From: a virus
Reading direction: 5' to 3' (one strand)
DNA: 27,879 bases
IMG/VR virus record: IMGVR_UViG_3300030090_004577
Location: 14,221 to 42,099 of that record
The notes below the pieces were generated by a model, which was given only the letters and a program-made list of their open reading frames with translations, did no database searches and was not told where the DNA came from. This document shows positions 1-8,330 of this stretch, piece by piece (the first letter of the stretch is position 1; each line of letters starts with the position of its first letter). The position numbers were made by a program, and so were the translations under genes.

Positions 1-1416
1 GACTTGGTTGGACTTGATACTACTATTGACTGGAAAAATACTGGTGATAACAGTTATGATGGTGAAAAGCTAGCTTTATTAGTACACGATGAAAGTGGTA
101 AATGGGAAAGACCGGATAATATATTAAACAACTGGCGGGTAACTAAAACTTGTCTTAGGCTTGGTAGTAGAATTATAGGTAAGTGCATGATGGGTAGCAC
201 TAGTAATTCTTTAGACAAAGGGGGTGATAACTTTAAAAAATTATACTATGATTCGGACGTTACAAAAAGAAACCGTAATGGACAGACAAAGTCTGGTTTA
301 TATTCTCTTTTTGTCCCAATGGAATGGAACTATGAAGGATTTATTGACGAATACGGACAACCAGTCTATCATATGCCTGATAATGATGTCTTCGGGCCAG
401 ATGGCGAGTTAATAGATTATGGCATAATTGATCACTGGAATAACGAAGCTGAAGGTTTAAAAAATGATCAAGATGCTTTAAACGAGTTTTACAGGCAGTT
501 TCCAAGAACTGAAGAGCATGCGTTTAGAGATGAAGCAAAAAATAGTATATTTAATTTAGTTAAGATATACGAACAAATAGATTACAACGAAGGTATTGGT
601 GCACAAGGCAATGTTAACACTGGTAACTTTCAATGGGTTAACGGTGTAAAAGATACGCAAGTTATATTTTATCCAGATCCAAAAGGTAGGTTTAATGTTA
701 GTTGGTTTCCACCTAGTCATTTGCAAAATAAAATAATAAGTAAAAACGGTATTAAGTACCCAGCTAACGAACACATGGGTGCTTTTGGTTGTGATAGTTA
801 CGATATATCAGGTACTGTAGATGGTAAAGGTTCTAATGGTGCTTTACACGGCTTAACTAAATTTAGCATGGAAGACGCACCGCCTAATCATTTTTTCTTA
901 GAATATATAGCAAGACCACAAACCGCAGAAATATTTTTTGAAGATGTTTTAATGGCACTAGTTTTTTACGGCATGCCATTGCTTGCAGAAAACAATAAAC
1001 CTAGATTGTTATACCATTTAAGACGTAGAGGTTATAGAGGATATAGCATGAATAGACCAGATAAAATTTGGAATAAATTATCAACTACAGAAAAAGAAAT
1101 AGGTGGCATACCAAACTCTAGTGAAGATATAAAACAAGCTCACGCTGCTGCTATTGAAATGTATATACAACAACATGTTGGCCATTTAGAAGAAGGTGTT
1201 TATGGTAACATATATTTTAATAAAACACTAAATGATTGGGCTAGATTTGATATAACTAAAAGAACTAAGTTTGACGCAACAATAAGTTCTGGATTAGCTG
1301 TTATGGCTTGTAATAGAAATTTATATAGGCCAAATGCTAAAATTCAAAAAGATAAATTAAACATAAGTATTGCTAGATATACTAATACTGGTAATACATC
1401 TAAAATAATAAAATAA
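1..1416 (+). CDS. terL: Terminase large subunit (5'-truncated by window edge)
   Basis: Motor of DNA packaging: ATPase that threads phage DNA into the prohead and nuclease that cuts it. The reading frame is open from base 1, so the N-terminal part with Walker A lies outside the window. Numbering from base 1, a Walker B-like stretch LALLVHDES has D30-E31. A probable coupling motif, GKCMMGSTSNS, lies at residues 60-70. The RNase H-like nuclease part shows three well-spaced acidic positions: GCDSYD (D265), LLAENNK (E330) and KFDAT (D425). This order is the TerL pattern. The portal gene follows after 3 bases, the usual terminase-portal order. The stop is TAA at 1414-1416. Sequence style resembles terminases of crAss-like phages, which I cannot verify here. 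Confidence 0.9.
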   Translation, partial: DLVGLDTTIDWKNTGDNSYDGEKLALLVHDESGKWERPDNILNNWRVTKTCLRLGSRIIGKCMMGSTSNSLDKGGDNFKKLYYDSDVTKRNRNGQTKSGLYSLFVPMEWNYEGFIDEYGQPVYHMPDNDVFGPDGELIDYGIIDHWNNEAEGLKNDQDALNEFYRQFPRTEEHAFRDEAKNSIFNLVKIYEQIDYNEGIGAQGNVNTGNFQWVNGVKDTQVIFYPDPKGRFNVSWFPPSHLQNKIISKNGIKYPANEHMGAFGCDSYDISGTVDGKGSNGALHGLTKFSMEDAPPNHFFLEYIARPQTAEIFFEDVLMALVFYGMPLLAENNKPRLLYHLRRRGYRGYSMNRPDKIWNKLSTTEKEIGGIPNSSEDIKQAHAAAIEMYIQQHVGHLEEGVYGNIYFNKTLNDWARFDITKRTKFDATISSGLAVMACNRNLYRPNAKIQKDKLNISIARYTNTGNTSKIIK

Positions 1417-1419
1417 CAG

Positions 1420-3846
1420 ATGGCAGAGTATATTAACAATTATTTCCCGAGTCAAGTTGTAAGTGATGCTGAAAAAATTAGCTATGACTATGGGTTGAAA
1501 GTTGCTAAAGCTATAGAACACGAATGGTTTAACAAAGATAATAGTATTAATAGATATAACAAGCATTATAATGATTATCATAGATTAAGATTATATGCAG
1601 AAGGTAATCAATCAATACAAAAATACAAAGATGAATTATCTATAAATGGCGACTTAAGTTATTTAAATTTAGACTGGACACCTGTACCTATAATACCTAA
1701 GTTTGTAGATATAGTTGTAAACGGCATATCAGAAAGAGCGTACAACATAAAAGCATATTCACAAGACCCTTACGGTATCGCAAAAAGGACTGAATACATG
1801 CAGTCTATATTAGATGATATGCGTACTCAAGAAATGAACGACTTTGTTCAGCAAAACTTTGATATAAATCTTTATCAAAACAATCCAAACGAATTACCAG
1901 AAACTCAAGAAGAGTTAGATTTACATATGCAGCTTTCATACAAACAAGCTGTAGAAATAGCAGAAGAACAAGCTATAAATGTTTTAATGGATGGTAGTAG
2001 ATACGATTTAATTAAAAAAAGATTTTATAGAGATTTAACAGTATTAGGTATTGGCGCTGTTAAAACTAACTTTACTACATCTGAAGGTGCTACAATAGAA
2101 TATGTTGATCCAGCTGATTTAGTTTATTCCTATACAGAATCACCTTATTTTGAAGATATATATTATGTTGGTGAAATAAAAACAATACCTATTAACGAAC
2201 TAGCTAAACAGTTTCCATATTTAGAAGACTCTGATTTAGAAGAAATTATTAGCTCTAGATCTTTATACACTAATAACTCTTATAAAAATGCTAGCAGTTA
2301 TGACGAGTTTGACAATAACAAAGTACAAGTTTTATATTTTAATTATAAAACTTATATGAACGAAGTGTACAAAGTAAAAGAAACAAGTACTGGCGGTGAG
2401 AAAGCTATAGAAAAAGACGATCAATTTAATCCACCTGAAGGTATGGAAGGTGATTTTTCTAGACTAAACAGGGTTATAGAAGTTTTATTTGAAGGCGCTA
2501 TGGTTGTTGGTACCAATAAGCTTTTGAAATGGGAGATGGCTAAAAACATGATGAGGCCAAAAAGTAATTATACTAAAGTAAAAATGAATTACAGTATAGT
2601 AGCGCCTCGTATGTATAAAGGAAATATAGACTCTTTAGTAAAAAGAATTACTGGTTTTGCTGATATGATTCAGCTTACACATTTAAAGTTACAGCAAGTA
2701 ATGTCGCGTATGATACCTGATGGTGTTTATTTAGACGCTGATGGACTTGCTGAAATAGATTTAGGTAATGGTACTAATTATAATCCGCAAGAAGCTTTGA
2801 ATATGTTTTTTCAAACTGGTAGTGTTATTGGTAGGTCTTTCACGCAAGACGGTGATATGAATCCTGGTAAAGTACCAATACAAGAAATAACTTCTGGTAG
2901 TGGAGGTAATAAAATACAAGCACTTATAGGTAACTATAATTACTACATGCAAATGATACGTGATGTAACCGGATTAAATGAAGCTAGAGATGGTAGCATG
3001 CCAGATGATAGGGCTTTAGTTGGTATACAGAAAATAGCAGCTGCTAATAGTAATACAGCTACAAGACATATATTAGACTCTGGTTTATTTTTAACAGCAG
3101 AAGTTGCAGAACAACTATCACTTAGAATATCTGATATTATAGAATACTCACCAACAAAAGAAGCTTTTATACAAAGCATAGGTGTTCATAACATTGCTAC
3201 ACTTGAAGAAATGTCTGAATTACATCTTTATGACTTTGGTATATTTATAGAGCTCATGCCTGATGAAGAAGAAAAAGCAATGCTTGAAAACAATATACAA
3301 ATGTCTTTACAGCAACAAACTATAGATTTAGAAGATGCTATAGATATTAGAGAGATAAGTAGTGTTAAATTAGCTAATCAAGTTTTAAAAATACGTAGAA
3401 GTAAAAAGATAGAACAAGATCAGTTGATGAAACAACAAAACATACAAGCTCAAGCACAAGCAAACGCACAGCAACAGCAAGCAGCTGCACAGATGGAAGT
3501 TCAAAAACAACAAGCAGTAACACAGTCTGACGCCCAGTTAGAACAACTAAAAGCTCAGCTTGAGTTGCAAAAGCTACAACAAGAAATACAAGCTAAACAA
3601 CAATTAATGGCTTTAGAGTTTGAGTTTAATATGAGATTAAAAGGTCTTGAAACAGAAAATTTAAGATTAAGAGAAAAACAAAAAGAAGATCGTAAAGATG
3701 AAAGAACTAGAATACAAGCTAGTCAACAGTCTGAACTAATAGAACAAAGAAAAGGCAACCAACCGCCTAAAAACTTTGAGTCATCAGGTAATGATGTATT
3801 AGGGCTTGAGTCTATAAGTGACTTGTCACAGTTTGGACCTAGATAA
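1420..3846 (+). CDS. Portal protein
   Basis: Portal (head-tail connector), expected to form the dodecameric ring at one capsid vertex through which DNA passes. The 808 residues suit a large podovirus portal. The body is mixed alpha/beta with a conserved-looking segment LDWTPVPIIPKFVDIVVNGI near residues 86-105. Residues about 665-778 form a long Gln/Ala/Lys-rich coiled coil (runs such as QAQAQANAQQQQ), the usual 'barrel' or tail of portal C-termini reaching into the capsid. It starts 4 bases after the terminase stop and precedes the scaffold-like gene, so position and composition agree. Start ATG at 1420 is followed by GCA, like five other genes here. No detected motif is diagnostic on its own; the call rests on size, location and coiled-coil tail. 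Confidence 0.85.
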   Translation: MAEYINNYFPSQVVSDAEKISYDYGLKVAKAIEHEWFNKDNSINRYNKHYNDYHRLRLYAEGNQSIQKYKDELSINGDLSYLNLDWTPVPIIPKFVDIVVNGISERAYNIKAYSQDPYGIAKRTEYMQSILDDMRTQEMNDFVQQNFDINLYQNNPNELPETQEELDLHMQLSYKQAVEIAEEQAINVLMDGSRYDLIKKRFYRDLTVLGIGAVKTNFTTSEGATIEYVDPADLVYSYTESPYFEDIYYVGEIKTIPINELAKQFPYLEDSDLEEIISSRSLYTNNSYKNASSYDEFDNNKVQVLYFNYKTYMNEVYKVKETSTGGEKAIEKDDQFNPPEGMEGDFSRLNRVIEVLFEGAMVVGTNKLLKWEMAKNMMRPKSNYTKVKMNYSIVAPRMYKGNIDSLVKRITGFADMIQLTHLKLQQVMSRMIPDGVYLDADGLAEIDLGNGTNYNPQEALNMFFQTGSVIGRSFTQDGDMNPGKVPIQEITSGSGGNKIQALIGNYNYYMQMIRDVTGLNEARDGSMPDDRALVGIQKIAAANSNTATRHILDSGLFLTAEVAEQLSLRISDIIEYSPTKEAFIQSIGVHNIATLEEMSELHLYDFGIFIELMPDEEEKAMLENNIQMSLQQQTIDLEDAIDIREISSVKLANQVLKIRRSKKIEQDQLMKQQNIQAQAQANAQQQQAAAQMEVQKQQAVTQSDAQLEQLKAQLELQKLQQEIQAKQQLMALEFEFNMRLKGLETENLRLREKQKEDRKDERTRIQASQQSELIEQRKGNQPPKNFESSGNDVLGLESISDLSQFGPR

Positions 3847-3847
3847 A

Positions 3848-3874
3848 AATTATTAATTATTATTATATTATATT
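3848..3874 (+). promoter_or_regulatory. AT-only translation leader of the scaffold-like gene
   Basis: The gap between portal and scaffold-like gene consists only of A and T, with a repeated TTA/TAT pattern ending TATATTATATT directly before ATG. There is no purine-rich Shine-Dalgarno. Almost the same leader is found before the gene at 6672. It may be an unstructured ribosome landing region of the Bacteroidota type. A promoter role is possible, but no Bacteroidota -7 element (TAnnTTTG) is visible in it. Confidence 0.4.
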
Positions 3875-5068
3875 ATGGCAAAAAATAAAAAAGAAACAGA
3901 TAATGTTACTAAGGTAGATCTTAGTAAAAACAAAGAACAAAATAGTGATAATATCACTAAAGTAGATTTAACTAAAAAACCAGAAACAGATGCCGTTCCA
4001 GAGCAAAGCACAGATGAGGTTCCTGTACGCGACAAATCCGAAACTAGCGAAAAGGTACTCGAAGAAAACGTCGAAACAACAAATGAAAAACCTACCGGAG
4101 AAAGCGCCGACAAAGTTCAAGATGAAGAAACACCCGTTGTTGAGGAAATAAAAGTAGATGAAGAAGTAAAAGAACAAGTAGAAGAACTTGTAGAAGAAGT
4201 AGAAGAAGCTGTAGCTGAAGCACAAGAAACAGGTAAACCACTTCCAGAAAACATAGAAAAACTTGTGGATTTTATGAACGAAACTGGTGGTAGTTTAGAA
4301 GACTATGTTAGATTAAATCAAGATTATTCTCAATTAGATAACTTATCGTTATTAAGAGAATTTTACAAACAAACAAAACCACATCTTAACTCAGAAGAAG
4401 TAGACTTTATGATGGAAGACGCTTTTTCTTTTGACGAAGAAGTGGATGAAGATATAGATATAAAAAGAAAAAAACTAGCTTTGAAGGAGCAAGTTGCTCA
4501 AGCAAAGTCGCACTTAGAAAGTGCAAAAACCAAGTACTATGAAGAAATACAATATAGCAATAAGCTAACTAATGAACAGCAAAAAGCTATTGACTTTTTC
4601 AACAGGTACAAAAAACAGTCAAAAGAACAGCAACAAGTAGCTGAAAAACAGACTCGTACTTTTTTAAATAAAACTAATCAGTTGTTTAACAAAGATTTCA
4701 AAGGTTTTGAATATAACGTTGGCGACAAAAAGTTTAGATATAATATAAAAGATACTAGCTCTGTTAAAGAAAATCAAAGTGACATTAATAATTTTGTTAA
4801 GAAGTTCTTAAATAAAAATAATGAAATGGAAGATACTAAAGGCTATCACAAGTCTTTATTTACAGCCATGAATGCTGATGCTATTGCAAAACACTTTTAC
4901 GAACAAGGTAAAGCTGATGCTTTAAAAGAAAGTATAGCTAAATCAAAAAACGTTAGTATGGACCCTAGACAAGAGTTTAACGGTCAGATTAATACAGGCG
5001 GTATGAAAGTAAAAGTGTTAGGTAATAATTCAAATGACTTCAAATTTAGAATTAAAAACAGAAAATAA
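3875..5068 (+). CDS. Capsid scaffold-like acidic protein
   Basis: Probable scaffolding protein: placed between portal and major capsid protein, 397 residues, very rich in Glu/Lys and low in aromatics at the N-terminus. Residues about 80-120 are nearly all acidic and hydrophobic heptads (for example EVKEQVEELVEEVEEAV), predicting a coiled coil. A second helical Gln/Lys-rich stretch lies near residues 195-265. The C-terminus is basic (KFRIKNRK), as in scaffolds that bind capsid protein through a positively charged tail. No catalytic motif of a prohead protease was seen. An oddity is the codon use of residues about 45-90, reported separately. Role is inferred from gene order and composition; it could instead be an internal capsid protein. 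Confidence 0.6.
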   Translation: MAKNKKETDNVTKVDLSKNKEQNSDNITKVDLTKKPETDAVPEQSTDEVPVRDKSETSEKVLEENVETTNEKPTGESADKVQDEETPVVEEIKVDEEVKEQVEELVEEVEEAVAEAQETGKPLPENIEKLVDFMNETGGSLEDYVRLNQDYSQLDNLSLLREFYKQTKPHLNSEEVDFMMEDAFSFDEEVDEDIDIKRKKLALKEQVAQAKSHLESAKTKYYEEIQYSNKLTNEQQKAIDFFNRYKKQSKEQQQVAEKQTRTFLNKTNQLFNKDFKGFEYNVGDKKFRYNIKDTSSVKENQSDINNFVKKFLNKNNEMEDTKGYHKSLFTAMNADAIAKHFYEQGKADALKESIAKSKNVSMDPRQEFNGQINTGGMKVKVLGNNSNDFKFRIKNRK

Positions 5069-5088
5069 CAAATTAAAATTACAAAATT
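5069..5088 (+). promoter_or_regulatory. A-rich translation leader of the capsid gene
   Basis: The 20-base gap before the capsid gene is made of A, T and two C, ending ACAAAATT before ATGGCA. No Shine-Dalgarno is present. It resembles the leader at 7525-7544 (both contain ACAAATTAAAA and end AAAATT before ATG). Capsid protein is normally the most highly made phage protein, so this is probably an efficient non-Shine-Dalgarno start region. Confidence 0.4.
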
Positions 5089-6603
5089 ATGGCAATTACA
5101 AATGGACCTAATTTGAATAGTGTTCCTGCTCCACAACAGCAAGCACTATCTACAAATTATTTAGATCTTGCGTCAACAGCAAATGAAGGCTGGGCGCAAC
5201 AATATGTGCCTGACTTGATGGAAAGAGAAGCTGAAGTATTCGGACCAAGAACTATTTCAGGTTTCTTATCACAAGTTGGTGCAGAAGAGGCTATGACTGC
5301 TGATCAAGTAGTATGGTCTGAGCAAGGTAGATTACACTTATCTTATACAGGTAACGTAAACAACACAACCGGAGGTGCAAACGCTGGTACTGGTGCTACA
5401 ACTCAAATTACAATTCAAAACGACATTGATGGTACTGCAGGTTTTACTGCTACTAGCCACGGTATACGAGTAAACGATACTGTTATTGTTTCAAACTCTG
5501 ATGGTATATTTAAATGTTTAGTTGTTACAGCTGCGGCTGGAGCTGCTACAATAGATGTAGCTCCTTACGGACAAGCTAACTTACCAACAAACGCTACTGC
5601 TAATGGTACAACTATATTAGTTTATGGATCTGAGTTTGGTAAAGGAGTTTCTTACATGACTGGTGGTGCTGCTACTACTGAAGAAACTGGTAGACGTGCT
5701 AACGAGCCAGACTTTAGATCTTTTACTAACAAACCAATAATCATGAAAGATTACTACGAAGTTTCAGGTTCTGATGCTTCTAGAATTGGTTGGGTAGAAG
5801 TTTCTACTGAAATGGGTGCTTCTGGTTACTTATGGTACTTAAAAGCTGAAGCTGACACTAGAGCTAGATTTGCTGACTACATTGAAATGGCAATGTTAGA
5901 AAGTGAATTAAACGCTGCTGCTTCCTTAGCTGATGGATCTAACCTTATAGCTGGATCTGCTGCTGGTGCTGGAAATGTAGGTACTGAAGGTTTATTCGCG
6001 GCTATTACTGATAGAGGTAATATTACTACCGGTGTAAATGGTATTAATGCTGCTACTGATTTAGCTGAGTTCGATGCAATACTTGCTGAGTTTGATAGAC
6101 AAGGTGCTATTGAAGAGTACATGATGTTTGTTAACAGATCAACTAGCTTGGCTATTGATGATATGTTAGCTTCTATGAACTCTTACGGTGCTGGTGGTAC
6201 TTCTTACGGGGTATTCCAAAACTCTGAAGACATGGCGTTAAATTTAGGTTTCTCTGGTTTCCGAAGAGGTTCTTACGACTTCTATAAGTCTGACTTTAGA
6301 TACTTAAATGATTTAGCTACAAGAGGTGGTATTAACGCTGCTAACGCTGCTAACGCGATTAGAGGTGTCTTAATTCCTGCTGGTACTTCTTCTGTTTATG
6401 ATCAAACAGTTGGCGCTAGCATGAGACGTCCTTTCTTGCACGTAAGATTTAGAGCTTCACAAACTGATGACCGAAGAATGAAGTCTTGGGTTACTGGTTC
6501 TGTTGGTGCTGCTACATCTGCTTTAGACGCGATGCAAATACACTTCTTAACTGAAAGATGTTTGATTACTCAAGGTGCAAACAACTTTATGTTAATGCAG
6601 TAA
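5089..6603 (+). CDS. Major capsid protein
   Basis: Forms the icosahedral shell. The 504 residues follow the scaffold-like gene and are rich in Gly, Ala, Thr and Asn, as in HK97-fold capsid proteins. N-terminal part (residues 25-90) contains YLDLASTANEGW and MEREAEVFGPRT. Residues about 90-195 are a Thr/Gly-rich beta segment that may be an inserted domain or extended loop. After that come a helical part with FADYIEMAMLESELN and a C-terminal part with RRPFLHVRFRAS. Tyrosine codons favour TAC (about 12 of 18 by my count), unlike the neighbours, a sign of high expression. A hairpin terminator follows the stop codon. The fold is inferred, not proven; gene order, size and terminator make the assignment strong. 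Confidence 0.85.
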   Translation: MAITNGPNLNSVPAPQQQALSTNYLDLASTANEGWAQQYVPDLMEREAEVFGPRTISGFLSQVGAEEAMTADQVVWSEQGRLHLSYTGNVNNTTGGANAGTGATTQITIQNDIDGTAGFTATSHGIRVNDTVIVSNSDGIFKCLVVTAAAGAATIDVAPYGQANLPTNATANGTTILVYGSEFGKGVSYMTGGAATTEETGRRANEPDFRSFTNKPIIMKDYYEVSGSDASRIGWVEVSTEMGASGYLWYLKAEADTRARFADYIEMAMLESELNAAASLADGSNLIAGSAAGAGNVGTEGLFAAITDRGNITTGVNGINAATDLAEFDAILAEFDRQGAIEEYMMFVNRSTSLAIDDMLASMNSYGAGGTSYGVFQNSEDMALNLGFSGFRRGSYDFYKSDFRYLNDLATRGGINAANAANAIRGVLIPAGTSSVYDQTVGASMRRPFLHVRFRASQTDDRRMKSWVTGSVGAATSALDAMQIHFLTERCLITQGANNFMLMQ

Positions 6604-6612
6604 ACTATTTTT

Positions 6613-6647
6613 AAAAGACTGGGGCTTCGGCCCCGGCCTTTTATTTT
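6613..6647 (+). terminator. Intrinsic terminator after the capsid gene
   Basis: GGGGC (6621-6625), loop TTCG (6626-6629) and GCCCC (6630-6634) form a perfect stem with a very stable cUUCGg tetraloop. The stem extends through C6619-G6636 and a T-G wobble. After one A/C mismatch, AAAAG (6613-6617) pairs with CTTTT (6638-6642). The 3' side runs into CCTTTTATTTT, giving the U tract of a Rho-independent terminator. It starts 10 bases after the capsid stop. It would set high capsid mRNA against lower downstream transcription, unless a promoter or read-through supplies the next gene. Confidence 0.85.
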
Positions 6648-6671
6648 ATTAATTTTATTATATATTATATT
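6648..6671 (+). promoter_or_regulatory. AT-only leader, near copy of the one at 3848
   Basis: Only A and T, ending TATATTATATT before ATGGCAAA, exactly as before the scaffold-like gene. It also matches further upstream (TTATTAATT against TTATTAATTAT). It links the terminator to the next start. The match of leader plus first codons between two genes with no evident protein similarity suggests a shared initiation signal. Confidence 0.4.
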
Positions 6672-7487
6672 ATGGCAAAGAAAACAAAAAAAGAAGAGGT
6701 AGAGGTACCTGTTGTTGAAACACCAGTTGTTGAAACACCAACACCTAAAAAAGTTGAAATAAAAAAACCAAAGTGGGAAATAAAAGATAGAGTCTATTAT
6801 TTAAAAGGTAGAAAAAAACCTTTATCATATATGTTAAAAGGAACTAACATATACTGGTTTGATGAAGAAAAAGGTTATGAAAGAGAACTTAAATATTGTC
6901 AAAACCAAAAAACTCCTTTTGTTGACGAAATGATTGGCGATCAAAGATTAGAACATATAATTTTTAGAAACGGAGCTTTATTTGTTGAAAAAGAAAAAAC
7001 AGTATTACAAAAACTTTTAGACATACATCCTTATAAAGATAATATTTTTTATGAGTATAACCCAGTGCAAGAAGCTGCTAGTGATATTGAAATATTAGAA
7101 CTAGAAGCAGATGCTATAGTTATAGCTAGAGAAATAGATTTAGATTTAGCAGAAGCTATTATGCGTGTAGAGGTTGGATCTGCAGTGTCTAAGATGAGTT
7201 CTAAGGAGCTTAAACGTGATTTATTAGTATTTGCTCGTAACAACCCTAGTTTGTTCTTAGAGTTAGCTGCTGATGATAATGTACAGCTTAGAAACTTTGG
7301 TATTAAAGCTGTTGAACTTGGTATTATTAAATTATCTAAAGATCAAAGAAACTTTTTATGGGGTTCTAATGATAGAAAAATAATGACAGTACCGTTTGAC
7401 GAGCATCCATATACTGCTTTAGCACATTGGTTTAAAACTGATGAAGGTATGGAAATATATTCAAATATAGAAAAACGATTAAATTAA
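6672..7487 (+). CDS. Unrecognised 271-residue protein, probable virion component
   Basis: I do not recognise a family. The first 35 residues are Lys/Glu/Pro-rich and disordered-looking, with an exact 15-base tandem repeat (6711-6740) encoding VVETP twice. Residues about 36-130 look like a folded beta-rich segment (WEIKDRVYYLKGRKKPLSYM, then NIYWFDEEKG). Residues 135-271 are mainly helical and acidic (ILELEADAIVIAREIDLDLAEAI), with a Trp/His-rich end (HPYTALAHWFKTDEGM). No signal peptide or membrane helix. It lies between capsid and connector genes, and is flanked by two strong hairpins, so it may be made at a different level from its neighbours. A head-completion, decoration or head-tail role is possible, but only context supports that. 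Confidence 0.6.
   Translation: MAKKTKKEEVEVPVVETPVVETPTPKKVEIKKPKWEIKDRVYYLKGRKKPLSYMLKGTNIYWFDEEKGYERELKYCQNQKTPFVDEMIGDQRLEHIIFRNGALFVEKEKTVLQKLLDIHPYKDNIFYEYNPVQEAASDIEILELEADAIVIAREIDLDLAEAIMRVEVGSAVSKMSSKELKRDLLVFARNNPSLFLELAADDNVQLRNFGIKAVELGIIKLSKDQRNFLWGSNDRKIMTVPFDEHPYTALAHWFKTDEGMEIYSNIEKRLN
6711..6740 (+). repeat. Exact 15-base tandem duplication
   Basis: GTTGTTGAAACACCA occurs twice in a row, in frame, coding for Val-Val-Glu-Thr-Pro in the disordered N-terminus of the 271-residue protein. It indicates recent slippage or a length-tolerant linker. Confidence 0.9.
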
Positions 7488-7493
7488 TCAAAC

Positions 7494-7532
7494 TGTAGGA
7501 GTAGTCGCCCTACGGGGCGATTACAAACTACA
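7494..7532 (+). promoter_or_regulatory. Stable UACG-loop hairpin between genes
   Basis: Bases 7501-7510 (GTAGTCGCCC) pair with 7515-7524 (GGGCGATTAC): ten pairs with a single G-T wobble, closed by a cUACGg loop (7511-7514), a member of the very stable UNCG family. Outside it TGTAG (7494-7498) can pair with CTACA (7528-7532) across a small internal loop. No T tract follows, so a classical terminator is unlikely. It could be an mRNA-end stabiliser, an RNase processing site, or a terminator for the opposite strand: on the reverse strand it is followed by TCCTACAGTTTG, also poor in T. Confidence 0.55.
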
Positions 7533-7544
7533 AATTAAAAAATT
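7525..7544 (+). promoter_or_regulatory. A-rich translation leader, like that of the capsid gene
   Basis: Bases before the start at 7545 contain ACAAATTAAAAAATT and no Shine-Dalgarno. ACAAATTAAAA also occurs before the capsid gene. The leader lies immediately 3' of the UACG hairpin, which would leave it single-stranded and accessible. Confidence 0.35.
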
Positions 7545-8327
7545 ATGCCAGTAAGTGTAGACACAGTATATCAAAGAGTTTTAGCTTTAGCTAATAAAGA
7601 GCAAAGAGGTTATATACCTCCAGTAAAGTTTAACTTGTTTGCTAATCAAGCTCAAATGGATATTTTTGAACAGTATTTTTATGATAGAGCTCAATTTGGT
7701 AGACGTAACGGTAATCAAACTGTAGTTGCAGATCCTATAGATATACTACAAGAAAAAATATCTAACTTTCAAACGTATGATAATGTAGCTACTGTTATAA
7801 GTAAAGTTGGAGATGTTAATCTTAATGTAGATTTTGACAATTTTTATAGATTAGAAATGGTAAGAATTGATTATGAAAGATTACCAGGTTTTAGAAAAGC
7901 AGAGCGTATAGAGATAAAAGATCTTTCTAATTTTGGTTTATCACCGCTTTTAGGATTTACTCAAGAGTACCCTGTATATACTCATTTTACGAGGGGTAAT
8001 AACTTTGAACTAAATAGAATAAGAGTATATCCATATCCTAGATTAAGTACATTAATCAACCCTTCAACTAACAAGCCTTTTGACAGAGTTTTAGTTAGTT
8101 ATATAAGAACACCTAGAAAAGTAGAGTGGAACGGTGTTGATATTGGTGGTACTTCTAACCCTGTTTACAACTCAGACTTGTCTTCAGACTTTGATTTACA
8201 TGGTTCAGAAGAAACAAAATTAGTTGTAAAAATATTACAACTAGCAGCTATAGCTATGAAAGATAATAATCTTTTATCAATAGCATCACAAGAAGACATA
8301 AAAAATATTCAACAAGAAAAACAATAA
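7545..8327 (+). CDS. Connector/ring-type structural protein (260 residues)
   Basis: Probable neck or ring protein. It starts with VDTVYQRVLALANKEQRGYI followed by FNLFANQAQMDIFEQYF, a helical opening seen in many environmental phage genomes near the tail tubular genes, as far as I recall. The middle is a beta-rich region (FYRLEMVRIDYERLPGFRK, RVYPYPRLSTLINP, VLVSYIRTPRKVEW). The end is a helix with KLVVKILQLAAIAMKDNN. This helix-beta-helix plan with a closing helix is also seen in the next gene, and both may be adaptor rings beneath the portal. It ends in tandem TAA stops (8325-8330) immediately followed by the next ATG, implying translational coupling. Family is uncertain; structural role is well supported by context. 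Confidence 0.6.
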   Translation: MPVSVDTVYQRVLALANKEQRGYIPPVKFNLFANQAQMDIFEQYFYDRAQFGRRNGNQTVVADPIDILQEKISNFQTYDNVATVISKVGDVNLNVDFDNFYRLEMVRIDYERLPGFRKAERIEIKDLSNFGLSPLLGFTQEYPVYTHFTRGNNFELNRIRVYPYPRLSTLINPSTNKPFDRVLVSYIRTPRKVEWNGVDIGGTSNPVYNSDLSSDFDLHGSEETKLVVKILQLAAIAMKDNNLLSIASQEDIKNIQQEKQ

Positions 8328-8330
8328 TAA

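Noticed and set aside
224-412. Forward 62-residue frame overlapping the terminase
   Set aside because: Wholly inside a gene with clear TerL motifs in another frame; no start signal.
556-774. Reverse-strand open frame inside the terminase gene, and similar ones across the window (for example 2761-3179, 8945-9250, 27392-27769)
   Set aside because: They lie opposite well-supported forward genes, have hydrophobic or serine-rich compositions typical of antisense translation, and have no leader or neighbours of their own.
3868-4225. Two overlapping reverse-strand frames opposite the scaffold-like gene
   Set aside because: They arise because the forward strand here is rich in Glu codons and C-ending codons, which remove reverse stops. 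Their products are low-complexity Phe/Leu/Ser.
7494-7532. Calling the second hairpin a Rho-independent terminator
   Set aside because: The stem is strong, but the bases after it (AAACTACAAATTAAAA) have no T tract.
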